Of a stretch of DNA of 64,000 nt, positions 29,701 to 39,628 are shown one piece after another. The notes under the pieces were generated by a model, which worked only from the letters and a program-made list of their open reading frames with translations, ran no database searches and had not been told where the DNA came from. The stretch is from NCBI GenBank assembly GCA_963691705.1, contig OY829541.1, forward strand, positions 35,414,719 through 35,478,718, in the 5' to 3' direction. The DNA comes from Viola odorata. Taxonomy: Eukaryota; Streptophyta; Magnoliopsida; Malpighiales; Violaceae. Position 1 is the first letter of the stretch. Each line of letters begins with the position of its first letter. Position numbers and translations under genes: made by a program.

Positions 29701-31782
29701 AGTTCGCGGAGGTGCAATACCCCCACTTACACCTTATTTTTCGCACAGTAAGTTCGCGGAGGTGCAATACCCCCACTTACCACCTTATTTTTCGCACAGT
29801 AAGTTCGCCGAGGTGCAATACCCTCACTTACCACCTTATTTTTCGAACGGTAAGTTCGCGGAGGTGCAATACCCCCACTTACCACCTTATTTTTCACACC
29901 GTAAGTTCGCGGAGGTGCAATACCCCCACTTACACTATATTTATCGCACAGTAAGTTCGCGGAGGTGCAAAACCCCCACTTACCCCCTTATTTTTCGCAC
30001 AATAAGTTCGCGGAGGTGCAATACCCGCACTTACCCTTTATTTTTTGCACAGTAAGTTCGCGGAGGTGTAATACCCCCACTTACACTTTCTTTTTCGCAC
30101 GGTAAGTTCGCGGAGGTGCAATACCCCCACTTACCCCCTTATTTTTCGCACAGTAAGTTCGCGGAGGTGCAATACCCCCACTTACCCCCTTATTTTTTGC
30201 ACAGTAGGTTCGCGGAGGTGCAATATCCCCACTTACCACTTTATTTTTCGCACAGTAGGTTCGCGGAGGTGCAATACCCCCACTTACCACTTTATTTTTC
30301 GCACAGTAAGTTCGCGGAGGAGCAATACCCCCACTTACCACCTTATTTTTCGCACACTAAGTTCGCGGACGTGCAATACCCCCACTTACCACCTTATTTT
30401 TGGCAGAGTAAGTTCGCGGAGGTGCAATACCCCCACTTACCACCATATTTTTCGCATAGTAAGTTCGCAGAGGTGCAATACCCCCACTTACCACCTTATT
30501 TTTTCGCACAGTAACTTCGCAGAGGTGCAATACCCCCACTTAACACCTTATTTTTCGCACAGTAAGTTCGCGGAGGTGCAATACTCCCACTTACACGTTA
30601 TTTTTCGCACGGCAAGTTCGCGGAGGTGCAATACCCCCACTTACCACCATATTTTTCGCACAGTAAGTTCGCGGAGGTGCAATACCTCCACTTACACTTT
30701 ATTTTTCGCACGGCAAGTTCGCGGAGGTGCAATACCCCCACTTACCACCATATTTTTCGCACGGTAAGTTCGCGGAGGTGCAATACCTCCACTTACACGT
30801 TATTTTTCGCACGGCAAGTTCGCGGAGGTGCAATACCCCCACTTACCACCATATTTTTCGCACAGTAAGTTCGCGGAGGTGCAATACCTCCACTTACACT
30901 TTATTTTTCGCACGGTAAGTTTGCGGAGGTGCAATACCCCCACTTACCACTTTATTTTTCGCACAGTAGGTTCACGGAGGTGCAATACCCCCACTTACCA
31001 CCTTATTTTTCGCACAGTAAGTTCGCGGAGGTGCAATACCCCCACTTACACGTTATTTTTCGCACGGTAAGTTCGCGGAGGTGCAATACCCCCACTTACC
31101 ACCTTATTTTTCGCACAGAATGTTCGCGGAGGTGCAATACCCCCACTTACCACCTTATTTTTGGCACGGTAAGTTCGCGAAGGTGCAATACCCCCACTTA
31201 CCACTTTATTTTTAGCACCGTAAGTTCGCGGAGGTGCAATACCCCCACTTACACTTTATTTTTCGCACAGTAAGTTCGCAGAGGTGCAATACCCCCACTT
31301 ACACTTTATTTTTCGCACAGTAAGTTCGCGGAGGTGCAATACCCCCACTTACACTTTATTTTTCGCACAGTAAGTTCGCGGAGGTGCAATACCCCCAGTT
31401 ACACGTTATTTTTCGCACAGTAAGTTCGCGGAGGTGCAATACCCCCACTTACCACTTTATTTTTCGTACAGTAAGTTCACGGTGGTGCAATACCCCCACT
31501 TACCACCTTATTTTTCGCACAGTAAGTTCGCGGATGTGCAATACCCCCACTTACACTTTATTTTTCGCACAGTAACTTCGCGGAGGTGCAACACCCCCAC
31601 TTACCACTTTATTTTTCGCACAGTAAGTTCACGGAGGTGCAATACCCCCACTTACCACCTTATTTTTCGCACGGTAAGTTCGCGGAGGTGCAATACCCCC
31701 ACTTACCACTTTATTTTTAGCACAGTAAGTTCGCGGAGGTGCAATACCCCCACTTACACTTTATTTTTCGCACAGTAAGTTC
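17753..31782. repeat. 505-bp ten-unit higher-order repeat family (six copies)
   Basis: A fixed run of ten monomers is marked by CCCCCAGTTACACG, then CACGGTGG, then GCGGATGTGC, then CAGTAACTTC. It begins at 17753, 20175, 20680, 25222, 25727 and 31384. Two pairs (20175/20680 and 25222/25727) are direct tandem duplications with a shift of exactly 505 bp; the other copies stand alone. Confidence 0.88.
20020..28590. repeat. Segment of about 3.5 kb repeated at a 5,047-bp shift
   Basis: The order of variant monomers from about 20,020 to 23,545 is repeated at +5,047 bp from about 25,070 to 28,590. Marker units at 20175, 21489, 22095 and 22829 recur at 25222, 26536, 27142 and 27876. Other overlapping duplications share the same material: shifts of 2,576 bp (18913 to 21489) and 2,020 bp (21489 to 23509). 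One visible difference is a six-C run at about 23,366, where the second copy has five. Confidence 0.85.
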
Positions 31783-31801
31783 AACAAAAGGGAGTTCAAC
31801 A

Positions 31802-32790
31802 ATAGACATTCTATAGGGGTCTATCACCTCCCCACACTGTCACTACTAAAGAGATGACCTAGACACCTCGCCATCCTCCCGAGCACCTCCCCACACTGTC
31901 ACTGCTAAAGAGGTAACCCAGACACTTCGTCATCCTCCCAGCACCTCCCCACACTGTCATTGCTAAAGAGGTAATCTAGGGCAAGAAAATGACAGACAAG
32001 CAAATACAACAATAAGAATATATTAAACACAACCAGGCCTCTTAACTAATCCTTGCACACCCTTGAAACACCCTTTACTAAGAAGATGAGCTTAGCCGCT
32101 CATGCAAACAAGTAATAAAAACAAATCTAATAAATAACATATAAGTAAAGAGACAAGAAAGGGAATGAAAGCTTAATAAATACCGGCCGGAGCTTAAAAG
32201 CTCCTGTTTGAAGAAGGATTAATGGTGGCGGCTGCTCCAACAAAAGGGAGGAATAAATCCCTAGAAAAGAAACCTAAGAGGCGGCTGCTAAAAACTAAAA
32301 ATGAGATATGATGCCTAAAACCCTTAAACTAAAGGTATATATAGTGTCCAACCCACAAGAGAACAAATTCCAGCTAAGGGACTACAAAAAGACAAATTCC
32401 AGCTAAGGGGAGAGAGTGACAACACTTGGAGCATGCTGGAATATTCTGGAATCTTCTAGATGCGCATGGAATCTTCTAAAAATGCAAGGAATTCCATGAG
32501 AATCTTCGGAGATTCCTTTCTTTGGCCTTTAATTAAGAACTGATGCAGAAGCGTCGTGGGCACGAGACTGCTCACTGGTCTGGTTAGCGTTAAGGGCTTG
32601 ACAATACTCTGATCTTCTAGGCCTTGAAGGTCGAAATCCCAAGAATTCCTCCAAAAACACTTCTTTTTTGTCTTTTTCTCCTTTTAGGACTGATCTGCAG
32701 AAAAGATGGAAATAAGGGTCAAATAGCAGAATCAAGCCCCCGAAAAGGCTAGAAAAGAAGGTAAAGTCATGCCCATGAAAGATGCTATCA
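31802..32790 (-). repeat. 3' LTR of the Athila/Tat-like element, truncated
   Basis: It matches 36152-37140. Compared with the full LTR it lacks about 410 bp at its left side, where the satellite array begins 20 bp away. Its right border is GCTATCA, the minus-strand TGATAGC start. A TATATATA stretch lies near 32,331. Confidence 0.85.
31825..31981. repeat. 58/59-bp tandem sub-repeat inside the LTR
   Basis: The motif CACCTCCCCACACTGTCA starts at 31825, 31884 and 31942 (spacings 59 and 58 bp), each followed by a CTAAAGAG-containing segment. The same 2.6-copy repeat is present in the right LTR from about 36,175 to 36,331. Confidence 0.85.
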
Positions 32791-34773
32791 AACATCCCCA
32801 CACGGCCCTAATGCTCGTCCTCGAGCATTAACAAAATTGGAAAACCACCTCATGCATCAACATACATTTTCAAACTCTTAACACATAGAATAGACAAGTC
32901 ATTCGACAAACTATGCCTAACCAGAACATATCTAGCCCTAGAAAAGCACCTGTATCAGACTAATAGGATAACAATCCTATCAATGAGACTTTTCTAGACC
33001 AAGCCTATTCACCAGCAATCCTCACCTAGATATGTGTTTGCACTCACACTCTCAACAAAATATGTGTTTAGGCTAATCACTCAAGAATGCAAATAACACA
33101 ACACAGGCAGAGTTTGCACGCCAATCCGAGTAGACATGCGAGGGCAATCTAACGATCAGAGACGACTTTGCAAAAGGAAAAGAGAAAGAAAAAGAACAAG
33201 GAAGAGCATGCGGGCCGAGGGCATGAAAAGGAAAGATGAAAGAAATAGAAATAGAGGGAAAAAGAAGAGGAAATTAAAAGCAGAGAGGAAGAGAACAAAT
33301 CTGGAGGCAGAGAATTCCTTGGCTTGGAAGAAGGCGAGACGGTGAGTAACACTTGCTGGAGAGGGCTGATGGCGAGGGCTAGATGATGGCTTCGACTCTC
33401 TTCAGTGGGAGGAGATCTTTGTCTTGCTTCGGGGGCTCGAAACGGTTGCCTTTTGCTATGCCTGCTCTGCTTTTATTTACAATATTTTTGATTTTTGATT
33501 TTTGATAATAATTTTTTTTTAAGAATAAATAACAGGCAGGTATTTACTTTTTCTTTTTCAACTCAAAAATTGCGATGGCATTTAATTTCTCAGAATTGGA
33601 GCTGGAGCTGGCAAACTTTAAATACTTCTTGAGCGCTTGACTTCGAGGGCTTGAACTATGACTTTACTTCCCCACACTTGAGTTTTGGTGTAGTGAGGAA
33701 GTAATCTGATATTGCTGTCGTGGCCTCGATTTCTGATTTCTGCACTTGCTCTTTCTTGCCCTTGATCTATATTTTTCCTCCCCACACTTATCTTCTTCAG
33801 AATCTAGCCCTTGCTTTTTTGTGATGAAGAGTGTTACTCACCTGCCAAGGAAGGGTCAAAAAGAAAGCTAAAATGGTTAGAAGAGAAACAAAGAGGGAAT
33901 GGGAGTCGAGGGCATGAAAAAGGGAAGAGGAAAATGGAGAAAGAGAGAAAACAGAAGAAAATAAAGATAACGATAAAGAAAAGAAAAGAAAAGAAAAGAA
34001 AAGAAAAGAAAATAAAGAAAATTGCAAAGTTTCTCGTCGTTTCGTTGCTTTCCCCCGTCTAATGGTGCCTATACCCTGAGATATTATGCAAACCTAGCTA
34101 GTGCCTAGTCAAGTATTTCACACATGAATAAAAGGCATGAAGCTCAAATGCTCACGAGTTCAAATTGTGACTACTGGTGTCTAGGGCACGACTAGACATA
34201 AGGGCTAGCAGGTCTAGAAATGCATGGTCAGGCATAGATGCAATGAATGATAATTTTTTCCTTAAGCATCAGAAGTAAAAAATGCATGTCAATTATAAGG
34301 GTTTTAAAACAGGGCAGTGGCAAAATTCCTAGTAAAGTTTAAAAATAAAATCTGAATTTTTTTGAAAAAAACTGAAAAACATGTAATCATGCAACAAGCG
34401 GAAAATTAAACATGCAAACAAACATACAAATAAATCCCTCCCTACACTTAGGCAGCGCATTATCCTCAATGCGAGAGAGGGATAGAAATAAATAAGTTTG
34501 CAACAAAAAATAAAAGGAGTTCAATAGGAATTAAAGGGTGATAAACGTGGGTTGCCTCTCACGAAGCGCCTGAGTTAGCGTCAAGGCCTTGACGGATTGC
34601 TGCTATCTAGGCCTGGTCAGGTGGGTCTGCCTTCAGGGGGTGGAAACCTTTATGGAACAACTCCAATCTGTGGTCATCCACTTTGGAAATGAGGCCCGTA
34701 TCTATACTTCGAATTGCAACCACACCATGATCATACACCTTCTTGACAAGGTAAGGGCCGGTCCACTTATGCT
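32791..34773 (-). other. Non-coding 3' region of the minus-strand element
   Basis: I see no credible gene here. Features on the minus strand are GAGGACGAGCATTAGG close to the LTR, and repeated AAGTGTGGGGA-like motifs (near 33,665, 33,780 and 34,445). A GAGAGGCAACCCAC motif ends at 34,567. These are usual landmarks downstream of pol in Athila/Tat-like plant elements. Purine-rich tracts on the plus strand (33,165-33,345 and 33,850-34,036) open long frames rich in Lys, Arg and Glu that are low-complexity artefacts. An AAAAG pentanucleotide run lies at about 33,977-34,012. Confidence 0.65.
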
Positions 34774-35739
34774 TCACTTTCTGGAAAAAAGCCTAAGACA
34801 AGAATTGTAAAGTAAAACCTTTCGTCCAGTTGCAAAGATTTTAGAAGAGATCAACTTATCATGAGTAGTGTTAGTCTTGCTTTTGCTCGTGTCGTGGGTA
34901 TGATGTGCAAAACTGTTAACGTTAAGATCAGAAACTTGTGTAACAATAGGGTCAATAACATCAACAATTGAGTGCTCTGAAGTCACAAGTGTCAAGGCGA
35001 AGGTGTCCAGCATGGTGGGCGGAATACTCCTGTCGAGGGCAAGATGTTGAAGATCATCAGCATGCAAGTGAGAAACTTTCTCAACAATAGGATCGACGAT
35101 ATCAACAAAATTAACACTAGAGAACTCAGAAGGATATCGCATGGACTCCAGCATGTTGAACTTGATGGTCTCGCCGTCGAACTCAAGAGTAATGGAGGCG
35201 TCATGGACGTCGATCTTGGCTTTGCTGTCCTAAGGAATGGTCTGTCTAGGAGCATGTCCGAGGCCTTGATAGATTGGGCATCCTCCATGTCAAGAACATA
35301 GAAGTCGGCTAGGTATATGAAATCTCCAACCTGGACCAAGACGTCCTCCACGACTCCCTTGGGACGGATGGCGAATTTGTCAGCTAGTTGGATCGTGGTC
35401 CCGGTGGGCTTGAGGTTTTCAAGGCCTAGACTGTTGTATATCGTCAAGGGCATGACGTTGATAGCTGCACCAGAATCACACATAGCTCTACCAATATCAG
35501 TAGTATCGATTTTACATGGGATGGAGAACATACCTATATCCTTGCACTTCGGTGGTAGCTTTCGCTGCATCGCGGCCGTGACATTCGCACCTACACAAAT
35601 ATTTTTCACACCTATCATGTTACACTTGTTAGCACACCAATTTTTCAAAAAATTAGCATAATGAGGAACATTTTTAATAGCCTGCAGTAAAGGGATGTTA
35701 ACTTGCACTTTGTTAAACATCTCAAATATACTAATTTCC
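34774..35739 (-). pseudogene. Retropepsin (aspartic protease) fragment of Ty3/gypsy pol
   Basis: The minus-strand frame gives a region typical of the gag-protease part of Athila-like polyproteins: a pre-protease stretch (PLLQAIKNVPHYANFL), a KLPPKC segment, then the catalytic DSGA at 35466-35477 with INVMP and a LADKFAIRPKGVVEDVLVQV block. Around 35,205-35,220 the frame is lost by what looks like a one-base deletion, and the family-like sequence continues in another frame to about 34,780. There is no gag, zinc knuckle or reverse transcriptase. The upstream end joins directly to the LTR at 35740, so leader and gag have been deleted. It is non-functional. Confidence 0.8.
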
Positions 35740-37140
35740 TGATGCCTAATTGCACAGTTAAAATGTGTAAAGGGCAAGACAGGGTCGAACCACAGAGATT
35801 GAAGGATAAAAAGCTCACTAAAATATGTATGACAATGGATAAATGCAGCCAAATGGAACAGTAACTCTAGGGGGGTTTAAGTTGATTAACAAATTAATCA
35901 ACGCAGAAGTGGGAGCTAACAAGACAAATAATCAAAACTGCAAATCACAACACAAAAGTAACAAACATTCGAGGGCATGAAAGTAACTAACAATCAAGGG
36001 CAAGATAACTAAAAGCAGTTCAAGGGCAAGAAAACAAGAAGAGCAATAAAAGAGATATTAATCTGATGGGAAGAGATCTTAGCAAAAGGGTATTCTTAGG
36101 TTGCATTCAGGTTAGTTAATCATTAGCGTAAAGATATTTAATTCTCGTGCCATAGACATTCTATAGGGGTCTATCACCTCCCCACACTGTCACTACTAAA
36201 GAGATGACCTAGACACCTCGCCATCCTCTCGGGCACCTCCCCACACTGTCACTGCTAAAGAGGTAACCCAGACACTTCGTCATCCTCCCAGCACCTCCCC
36301 ACACTGTCATTGCTAAAGAGGTAATCTAGGGCAAGAAAATGACAGACAAGCAAATACAACAATAAGAATATATTAAACACAATCAGGCCTCTTAACTAAT
36401 CCTTGCACACTCTTGAAACACTCTTTACTAAGAAGATGAGCTTAGTCGCTCATGCAAACAAGTAATAAAAACAAATCTAATAAATAACATATAAGTAAAG
36501 AGACAAGAAAGGGAATGAAAGCTTAATAAATACCGGCCGGAGCTTAAAAGCTCCGGTTTGAAGAAGGATTAATGGTGGCGGCTGCTCCAACAAAAGGGAG
36601 GAACAAATCCCTAGAAAAGAAACCTAAGAGGCGGCTGCCAAAAACTAAAAATGAGATATGATGCCTAAAACCCTAAAACTAAAGGTATATATAGTGTCCA
36701 GCCCACAAGAGGACAAATTCCAGCTAAGGGAGTACAAAAAGATAAATTCCAGCTAAGGGGAGAGAGTAACAGCACGTGGAACGTGCTGGAATATTCTAGA
36801 ATCTTCTAGATGCGCATGGAATCTTCTAAAAATGCAAGTAATTCCGTGAGAATCTTCGGAGATTCCTTTCTTTGGCCTTTGATTAAGAACTGATGTAGAA
36901 GCGTCGTGGGCACAAGACTGCTCACTGGTCTGGTTAGCGTCAAGGGCTTGACGGTACTCTGATCTTCTTGGCCTTGAAGCTCGAAATCCCAAGAATTCCT
37001 CCAAAAACACTTCTTTTTGGTCTTTTTCTCCTTTTAGGACTGATCTGCAGAAAAGATGGAAATAAGGGTCAAATAGCAGAATCAAGCCCCCGAAAAGGCT
37101 AGAAAAGAAGGTAAAGTCATGCCCATGAAATATGCTATCA
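35740..37140 (-). repeat. Full-length 5' LTR (1,401 bp) of the Athila/Tat-like element
   Basis: The minus strand starts TGATAGC (37140) and ends GGCATCA (35740), so the terminal TGAT/ATCA are inverted, as in LTRs. The 989 bp on the right match the truncated 3' LTR. The left 410 bp, including a TAAAGGGCAAGACAGGGTCG block near 35,768, match only the diverged fragment at 38,262 onward. There is no primer-binding site beside it, in keeping with deletion of the leader. Confidence 0.75.
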
Positions 37141-38261
37141 GCCAACGTCTAGGCGTCGACGTTAACTCAGGTGTTTCGTGGGAGGCAACCCACGTTTCTT
37201 TCCTTTTCCGGGTGAACACTTTCCTTTTCCTTTTCGGTTTTTATATTTCTTCTTGTTTGCCCTTATGTGAGTCCCTTCTTTGCATTGAGGACAATGCGAT
37301 GCTTAAGTGTGGGGAGGGATTTATCTATTTGTGTGTTTATTTTGAAATTCGCTTGATTGCGTGTTTATTTTTACGCTTGTTGCATGGCTGCATGTTTTGA
37401 GAAAAATTTCAAAATTTTTCAGATTTTTATTTTAGGATTTTGTTAGCTATTTTGCCAAAATTCGCACTGCCCAGTTTTAAAACCCTCATGTATGAACACA
37501 ATGCTGATCTGTGTACAAGAATGAACTACCGAACTACCATGTCTAGACCTAGTCATTCACACTTAGCCTGTTAGACCTTATATCTGCATCTAGTCCTAGA
37601 CACCAGCAATCACAATTAGCACCCTGTGAGCACTTTGAGCCTCCATGCCGTATATTTTTCATGTGCGAATAGAATGCTTAGCTAGGCACTGACTGAACTT
37701 GCATGATATCCTTGAGTATAGGCACCATTAGACATGGGAAAGCAACAAAACGATGAAAGTCTTCGCATCATTGTCTCATTTCTTTCTTTTCTTTCTTTTC
37801 TTTCTTCTCTCTCATTTTCTTCCATCTTGCCCTAGACACTTACCTACCCTTCTCTTTTCTTTCTTCTTCCTGACCACTTGAGCTTATTTTTCTTGATCTT
37901 TTTCCTTAGCAGGTAAGCAGCAATTGTTGAGGGTAGCGTCGAGGGCTAGACACGCAAAAGGATGCGCAGAAAAACATAAGTGTGGGGAAGCAGAAGAAGC
38001 TAAGGCTCAAGTGCAAAAAGCGGAGCTAGGGCAAAACAATGAAGAAAATCATCCTGCCCTAGTAGTTTCATAAAGGAAAGAGCCCCCCCTCAAAAGCCTA
38101 AGTGTGGGGAAGCCAAGAAGTGAAATATTGGTGCTGGAAGCAGAGCTAGGGCAAGCTACAAAAAAGAATTCAAAAAGTCTCCTACCCTAGCCGAATTAAA
38201 GCAAGAAAGGTTTGTGCCTCTTTGACTCGTCGTCGAAACAGGTCAAAAATAATATAAATCC
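37141..38261 (+). mobile_element. 3' non-coding fragment of a related Ty3/gypsy element, plus orientation
   Basis: It has the same landmarks as the minus-strand element, in reverse orientation: GGGAGGCAACCCACG at about 37,180, TTAAGTGTGGGGAGGGATTT at about 37,302, and two further AAGTGTGGGGAAGC motifs near 37,980 and 38,100. The 37,140-37,500 stretch resembles the reverse complement of 34,300-34,590. No coding frame is convincing. A CTTTT/TTTCT-rich tract lies at about 37,782-37,820. Confidence 0.65.
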
Positions 38262-38830
38262 TCATGCCTAGATGCACAAACTAATTTGTGTAAAGCGGTA
38301 ACAGGGTAGAACCACAGAGATTGAAAGGACTGAAATCTAGCCCTAGATGTTTGACAGAGGTGAAAATGCACAAAATCGTAACAGGACAAAGAGGGGGAGG
38401 GAATAGAATGCTTAGCTAGGCACTGTCTCTTAAGGTCTTTCTTAGATTGCGTCGAGGGCTCGATAGTCATCGGCGCAGGGATATTTCATTCTCATGCTAT
38501 AGACATGCTATAGGGGTCATATTTTCACGTAGACCCCCTGCTTTCTTTCTTAAGAGAAGCCACCCCCCGTTTTCACATATGAGGTGGCCTTAACGCTTTG
38601 GTATCCTCCCAGCCACCTCCCAACCTCACTACTGAAAGGTAACCTCTACACTTCGACATTCTCACTAGCACAGAGCGGGGCTGGATCCAAAGAGCCCATG
38701 AAGATGAAGAAAGACACGTCTAGGGCTAAATGCCTCTCGGTTTGTCAGGCTCGCGACACAGCCCTAGTTAGTTGCTTGAATTTTAACAAGAAATCATTGC
38801 ACTCAAAAGCCTTCCTTGATCTTTAGTTGT
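38262..38830 (-). mobile_element. Diverged LTR fragment of the same family
   Basis: It matches 35,740-36,310 in direct orientation with many changes. Shared blocks include GTAGAACCACAGAGATTGAA, the GGCGCAGGGATATTTCATTC-like stretch and TATAGACATGCTATAGGGGT. It ends near TAGCACAGAGCGG or shortly after, where similarity stops. It is probably part of another, older LTR. Confidence 0.6.
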
Positions 38831-39392
38831 TTAGTCGTTCAACAAAAACTAAACAACAATTAAACAACAACTCTACCTTTTCTCTTCTTGACCCCCGTTA
38901 ATTATCTTCCCAAAAATATTTATGAGATTTTTTTAAAAATAGTTATATTAATTATCGTTACAATATGAGGTATCGAACATATGATCTATATTACAAAAAA
39001 CGGTATGCATTAACTAATTGAGCTACAATCTCATGTGTAAATACTTTGCAATTTGAATTTTATAGTTCTTTAAAAATTGTAATCTTAATTTTTGTAATAA
39101 TAACCAATTGAGCTACATCTCATGTGCAAATACTTTGCAATTTGAACCTGATAGTTATTTAAAAGTTGCAATCTTAACGTTTTTAGTAGTTAAAAAATTC
39201 AAACTAAATGATAAAATAAATTAAAAAATTATTCAAATTTGAGGAAAAATGTAACAAATACGGGGGAGTTCACTCAATTAAAAAGTTATTTGTAAATTAT
39301 TACAAAATTATTTACCCTCCCATTTCCTTCCCTCCTCCCATTACAAAATTACAAAATGATACAAGCACTTTTCAATTTTCACTTCTCAAACC
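38831..39392. other. AT-rich spacer with a degenerate tRNA-like stretch
   Basis: There is no gene. On the minus strand, 39025-39007 reads TAGCTCAATTAGTTAATGC, like a pol III A box or tRNA D arm, and 38980-38969 reads ATGTTCGATACC, like a B box or T arm. The A-box half and its neighbourhood are repeated around 39,100-39,140. This may be a decayed tRNA-derived SINE or tRNA relic. Confidence 0.4.
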
Positions 39393-39628
39393 TAGGGCTG
39401 TACACGGGTCGGATCGGGTCGGTTATAAGCCTGACCTGCCACCGACCCGCCCGAAATTTAGCCGATCGGTTCGGGTCGATCATAAGCATATATAACCGCG
39501 GGTTGGCGATTGTGACGGGTCGGGTCGGTTATAAGCGGGTTGACGAGTTGATTCTGGGCCTAAACTAATGGGCCGGGCTTAACTAAAAAAAAAAACATCC
39601 AAGTCTTGTCCTCAGAAGGAGTGAACAT

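Larger units (their letters stand above)
1..31782. repeat. Giant 50/51-bp satellite array (about 630 units)
   Basis: The whole interval is a head-to-tail array of a 50-bp unit. Positions 4841-4890 give a typical copy. A 51-bp form adds one C in the segment after CACTTAC. The unit is about 46% GC and has three CpG sites. Length divided by about 50.4 bp gives roughly 630 copies, with no interruption by other DNA. Units differ by point changes that recur in fixed combinations, which reveals higher-order repeats (listed separately). The block GTGCAATACCCCCACTTAC is nearly constant, while the segments TTCGCGGAGG and AC(C)ACYTT vary. The array runs off the left edge and stops inside a retrotransposon LTR on the right. 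Its genomic setting (subtelomere, centromere edge or arm) cannot be told from this window. I do not recognise the unit as a named family. Confidence 0.97.
31802..37140 (-). mobile_element. Degenerate Athila/Tat-like Ty3/gypsy LTR retrotransposon
   Basis: A direct repeat brackets this interval: 31802-32790 matches 36152-37140 with no net indel, at a shift of 4,350 bp. Read on the minus strand the LTR begins TGATAGC at 37140 and ends GGCATCA at 35740. Just inside the 3' LTR the minus strand reads GTGTGGGGATGTT, a usual approach to the LTR in plant Athila/Tat-like elements. Between the LTRs only a broken aspartic-protease region is recognisable; gag, reverse transcriptase and integrase are missing. 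I counted about 32 mismatches over the shared 989 bp (about 97% identity). No target-site duplication can be read because the left LTR is truncated at the satellite border. Confidence 0.8.

Noticed and set aside
1..31782. CRISPR-like array
   Set aside because: The repeats are contiguous with no unique spacers, the genome is a plant, and there are no cas genes.
33136..34062. Lys/Arg/Glu-rich frames at 33,136-33,345 and 33,811-34,062
   Set aside because: Purine-run low-complexity DNA in the untranslated region of a retrotransposon; the translation is an artefact of AAAAG/GAAA repeats.
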